A stretch of 36,558 nt of DNA from Desulfobacula sp. (GTDB lineage Bacteria > Desulfobacterota > Desulfobacteria > Desulfobacterales > Desulfobacteraceae). Both the position numbers and the translations under genes were made by a program. Positions 34,484 through 36,558 of the stretch are shown piece by piece. Where the stretch lies: contig JANQML010000317.1 in assembly GCA_028280105.1 (NCBI GenBank), positions 1 to 36,558 of the forward strand, written 5' to 3'. Numbering within the stretch: position 1 is the first letter of the stretch; every line of letters starts with the position of its first letter. Under the pieces are notes generated by a model. The model ran no database searches. It saw nothing but the letters and a program-made list of their open reading frames with translations, and had not been told where the DNA came from.

Positions 34484-35350
34484 TCAGGCTTCTGTGGTGA
34501 TGTTGAAAAACTCTTTGATCTCATCTTCTTTTCTGCGCAATTGATCAATGACCAGCTTGAGTATGTGTTGATTGACCCCGATTTTTTTAGGAGCGTTTTT
34601 TACCGTTACCGGTACGGGATTGCCGCTGTGGCCGATACCGGCTTTCTGTGTTAAATAATCGGCAAGATTGATGATCAATGCCTGGTGTTTGAACCTCACC
34701 GGTGCCGATTCCGGATTGTGGTGAAACCGGCAGGGCAGTATAATCGATTCCGGAAAGTTCCACCGCTTCATTAAAAGGGCGGAAAGGGCCGCATGATCGA
34801 TTTTAAGAAGAGCATTTTCAGCAAAGTAGAGGGGCCGTTTTTTTTCCAAGGCAAGCTGGCGCACATTACGGTATTCATCCTTAAAATAGACGGAAAAGAT
34901 AACCTTTCCCATGTCATGGAGCAGAGCCGGGATGAAGATCTTGTTGGCAATGCCGGGATTGGTCCGCTTGGCCAGGTCTTTTGAAACGGTGGCAACGCCG
35001 ATACCGTGAATCCATAACGCTTTCATGTCAAGGGCTAAACCGGATTTGTCCGTGAATGAAGAGAGGATGCCCATTCCAAGTGCAACGCCGATAATTTCAT
35101 CAAAGCCGATTACGGTAATTGCCCGTTTGATGGTTTCAACCTTTGTTTTCTGCGAATAATAGATGGAGTTTGAAAGCTTTAACAGGCTGTTGGTCATTCC
35201 CTGGTCATAAGAGATGACGTCGGCCAATTCTTCGGTGGTTGTTTTTTCATTTGAGGCTACGCTGATGATTCGATCGATGACAACGGGAAGTGTGGGAAGG
35301 TCACTTTCCTTTTTTTGGACCATCCTGAGAATTTCAGCTTTTATTTCCAT
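34484..35350 (-). CDS. HDOD-domain protein
   Basis: A 288-residue single-domain HDOD protein (about 8-205), a helical relative of HD phosphohydrolases frequent in deltaproteobacterial signalling and often tied to motility or cell-cycle control. The N-terminal half has LPTLPVVIDRIISV and SLLKLSNSIYY; the HD pair is kept at H145-D146 (PALLHDMGK), with a further His (KIDHAAL) downstream. Most HDOD domains lack activity, so enzymatic function is uncertain. The C-terminal about 50 residues form a charged coiled helix (LRRKEDEIKEFF). Its ATG follows the nitroreductase stop directly, with no gap, indicating coupled translation. Confidence 0.88.
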   Translation of the reverse strand: MEIKAEILRMVQKKESDLPTLPVVIDRIISVASNEKTTTEELADVISYDQGMTNSLLKLSNSIYYSQKTKVETIKRAITVIGFDEIIGVALGMGILSSFTDKSGLALDMKALWIHGIGVATVSKDLAKRTNPGIANKIFIPALLHDMGKVIFSVYFKDEYRNVRQLALEKKRPLYFAENALLKIDHAALSALLMKRWNFPESIILPCRFHHNPESAPVRFKHQALIINLADYLTQKAGIGHSGNPVPVTVKNAPKKIGVNQHILKLVIDQLRRKEDEIKEFFNITTEA

Positions 35351-35884
35351 CTATTCCGTTTCACCATAAGCATTAAAACAAACCTTTTGAAATTGCAAAG
35401 AATCCTTTGAATGCCCCGATTTTTGTTCCGCAGGATATCCTATTGAGATAATGGATTCAACACTTATCTTATCCGGTACCCCAAGAATATCTTTTACATA
35501 CGAGTCCGCACTTTTTAAAGAAGAATGATCCCGTTTTCTGATCTGTACCCAGCAACTGCCAAGACCCATATCATGGGCTGCAAGGTGTATAAATGCAGAG
35601 GCAATGGACGTATCTTCCACCCAAACATCGGTTGTCGATGTATCTGCGCAGACAACGATACCCAAGGGGGCGTTTTTTAAAAAACCGGAGCCGTGGGGTT
35701 TGGCCGCAGACAGCTGGTCAAGTTTCTCCCTGTCCGTTACCACAATAAACCGCCAGGGATTCAATCCCCGGGAAGAGAAAGAACGAAGGGCCGCTTCAAT
35801 CAGGCGATCAATTTTTTCTTTTTCCACGGGCCGGTCGGTAAAGTGCCGGATACTCCTTCTTGTTGAAATCAGATCTAAAAACAT
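35351..35884 (-). CDS. Nitroreductase-family FMN oxidoreductase
   Basis: A 177-residue flavoprotein of the NADH-oxidising nitroreductase family: RRSIRHF near the N-terminus (FMN phosphate binding), NPWRFIVVTD, a FLKNAPLGIVVCAD strand and the C-terminal MGLGSCWVQIRKRDHS and SIGYPAEQK. The short size matches the minimal class that acts as dimer. Substrates range from nitroaromatics to quinones and flavin; none can be named here. AAGGAT lies nine bases before the ATG. The stop TAG abuts the HDOD ATG, so the two form one unit, which is a curious pairing of a redox enzyme with a signalling domain. Confidence 0.9.
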   Translation of the reverse strand: MFLDLISTRRSIRHFTDRPVEKEKIDRLIEAALRSFSSRGLNPWRFIVVTDREKLDQLSAAKPHGSGFLKNAPLGIVVCADTSTTDVWVEDTSIASAFIHLAAHDMGLGSCWVQIRKRDHSSLKSADSYVKDILGVPDKISVESIISIGYPAEQKSGHSKDSLQFQKVCFNAYGETE

Positions 35885-35928
35885 AATAAATATCCTTATT
35901 AATTACGATTAATCACGGGGTGAATCAA

Positions 35929-36324
35929 TTAGTGAAAACGATTAATATTAATTTCTCCCTGCGCTTTCATCTGATCAATTTTTTTGCGCAGCATTCGTTT
36001 AAACCGGTTTCTTGACGGTGGCCAGAGCAGGAGCAACCCGAATCCATCGGTGATCAGGCCGGGAGTGAGCAAGACGACACCGGCACCAAATATAATAACG
36101 GCATCAATCATTTCTTCTGCCGGCATCAATCCCTGCTGGAGATTTGCTCTTAATTTGAGCATGGTGTTCATTCCTTCCATCCGGGCCAGCCATGCGCCTG
36201 CAAATCCGGTAAGAATTACCAACAATATGGTATTGATTCCGCCGATAACCGATCCGATTTGGATGAGCAGATACAATTCTATCACCGGAATCAGGGTGAA
36301 ACATAAAAATAATTTTAACAGCAT
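35929..36324 (-). CDS. fxsA: FxsA-family membrane protein
   Basis: A 131-residue inner-membrane protein with three or four hydrophobic segments (LLKLFLCFTLIPVIELYLLIQIG, TILLVILTGFAGAWLARMEG, IIFGAGVVLLTPGLITDGFG). The hallmark residues LIPVIELYLL and LTPGLITDG are intact, and the basic tail is usual. FxsA of E. coli relieves exclusion of phage T7 by the F-plasmid; its physiological role is unclear. GAGGA precedes the ATG by eight bases. It is the first gene of the leftward group ending at the HDOD gene, 45 bases from the nitroreductase start. Confidence 0.9.
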   Translation of the reverse strand: MLLKLFLCFTLIPVIELYLLIQIGSVIGGINTILLVILTGFAGAWLARMEGMNTMLKLRANLQQGLMPAEEMIDAVIIFGAGVVLLTPGLITDGFGLLLLWPPSRNRFKRMLRKKIDQMKAQGEININRFH

Positions 36325-36503
36325 AAACGATGTCCTCTTTTATTTATATTAGTCAAAATAATGGGGGTGAAAGGAGGTTTGTCAAGATCTTCCCGCACTT
36401 TGCTGCACCGCCTGTTAAAAACCATCGAGAAAGGTATTGGGCCTTTTTTAATTCTCCTAAACCTCATCGTTTCAAAAAGCGTGAAGGTTCCAGCTTCAAG
36501 GCG

Positions 36504-36542
36504 CCAAGGTTGCCGCTGTAGTAATCTACCGCAAAACCTTGG
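36504..36542. repeat. Inverted repeat near the right edge of the window
   Basis: CCAAGGTT (36504-36511) and AACCTTGG (36535-36542) are perfect complements; an inner GTAG/CTAC stem (36518-36521 with 36526-36529) extends the hairpin. The flanking DNA up to the edge (36325-36558) has no gene that I can support. The sequence looks like part of an interspersed repeat cut off by the window edge. Confidence 0.4.
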
Positions 36543-36558
36543 GAACGAAGAAGATGGG

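Noticed and set aside
1-36558. CRISPR arrays, phage or transposase genes
   Set aside because: No regularly spaced repeats with spacers and no transposase, integrase or phage structural gene were found on either strand.

Overview
The window reads as a chromosomal stretch of a Gram-negative, probably anaerobic, Desulfobacterales-like deltaproteobacterium. This is an inference from gene content: a TonB-dependent outer-membrane receptor, large hybrid histidine kinases, a sigma-54 activator, IhfA, an AMMECR1 protein, an OleD-type reductase, and moderate G+C with many T-rich intergenic stretches. No rRNA, phage, transposase or CRISPR array was seen. One tRNA (Gly-GCC) is present.

Layout. 1-2400: the 3' part of a TonB receptor facing an RNase HI gene. 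2620-7737: a leftward four-gene cluster (class III aminotransferase, START/SRPBCC protein, fatty-acyl/thioester-reductase-like dehydrogenase, and an ABC1/UbiB kinase fused to a CFA-synthase-like methyltransferase). Its chemistry suggests conversion of an acyl thioester to an aldehyde and then an amine, plus methylation; this is the best candidate for an undescribed pathway here. 7738-8496: a long gene-free region with a 19-bp palindrome and an orphan rightward terminator. 8497-10392: an EamA exporter and a periplasmic binding protein. 10584-15434: a giant STAND-ATPase/PAS/histidine kinase/receiver protein. 15811-19310: a sigma-54 activator followed by a proline dehydrogenase that resembles the eukaryotic/Bacteroidetes form. 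19501-22019: a small orphan frame, an IscU-like scaffold and a 581-residue DUF89/ARMT1-like protein. 22224-26458: a J-domain protein, a YfcE-like phosphoesterase, a PAS-GGDEF cyclase, an M48 membrane protease and ihfA. 26829-28916: a second hybrid kinase with a degenerate N-terminal receiver. 29063-32709: purB, an unknown 105-residue protein, AMMECR1, a TrpR-like regulator and a Nudix protein just downstream of tRNA-Gly. 32823-33430: a gene-free stretch holding an elaborate nested-palindrome element. 33431-36324: OleD-like reductase, HDOD protein, nitroreductase and FxsA.

Signalling is over-represented: two hybrid kinases, one diguanylate cyclase, one HDOD protein and one sigma-54 activator, each apparently transcribed alone or with one partner. 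Two divergent copies of a 45-bp dispersed repeat lie in intergenic DNA just downstream of leftward genes. Starts were re-chosen for several genes where the longest frame lacked a ribosome-binding site or ran into another feature, most clearly the Nudix gene, whose longest frame runs antisense-free straight through the tRNA gene on the same strand.
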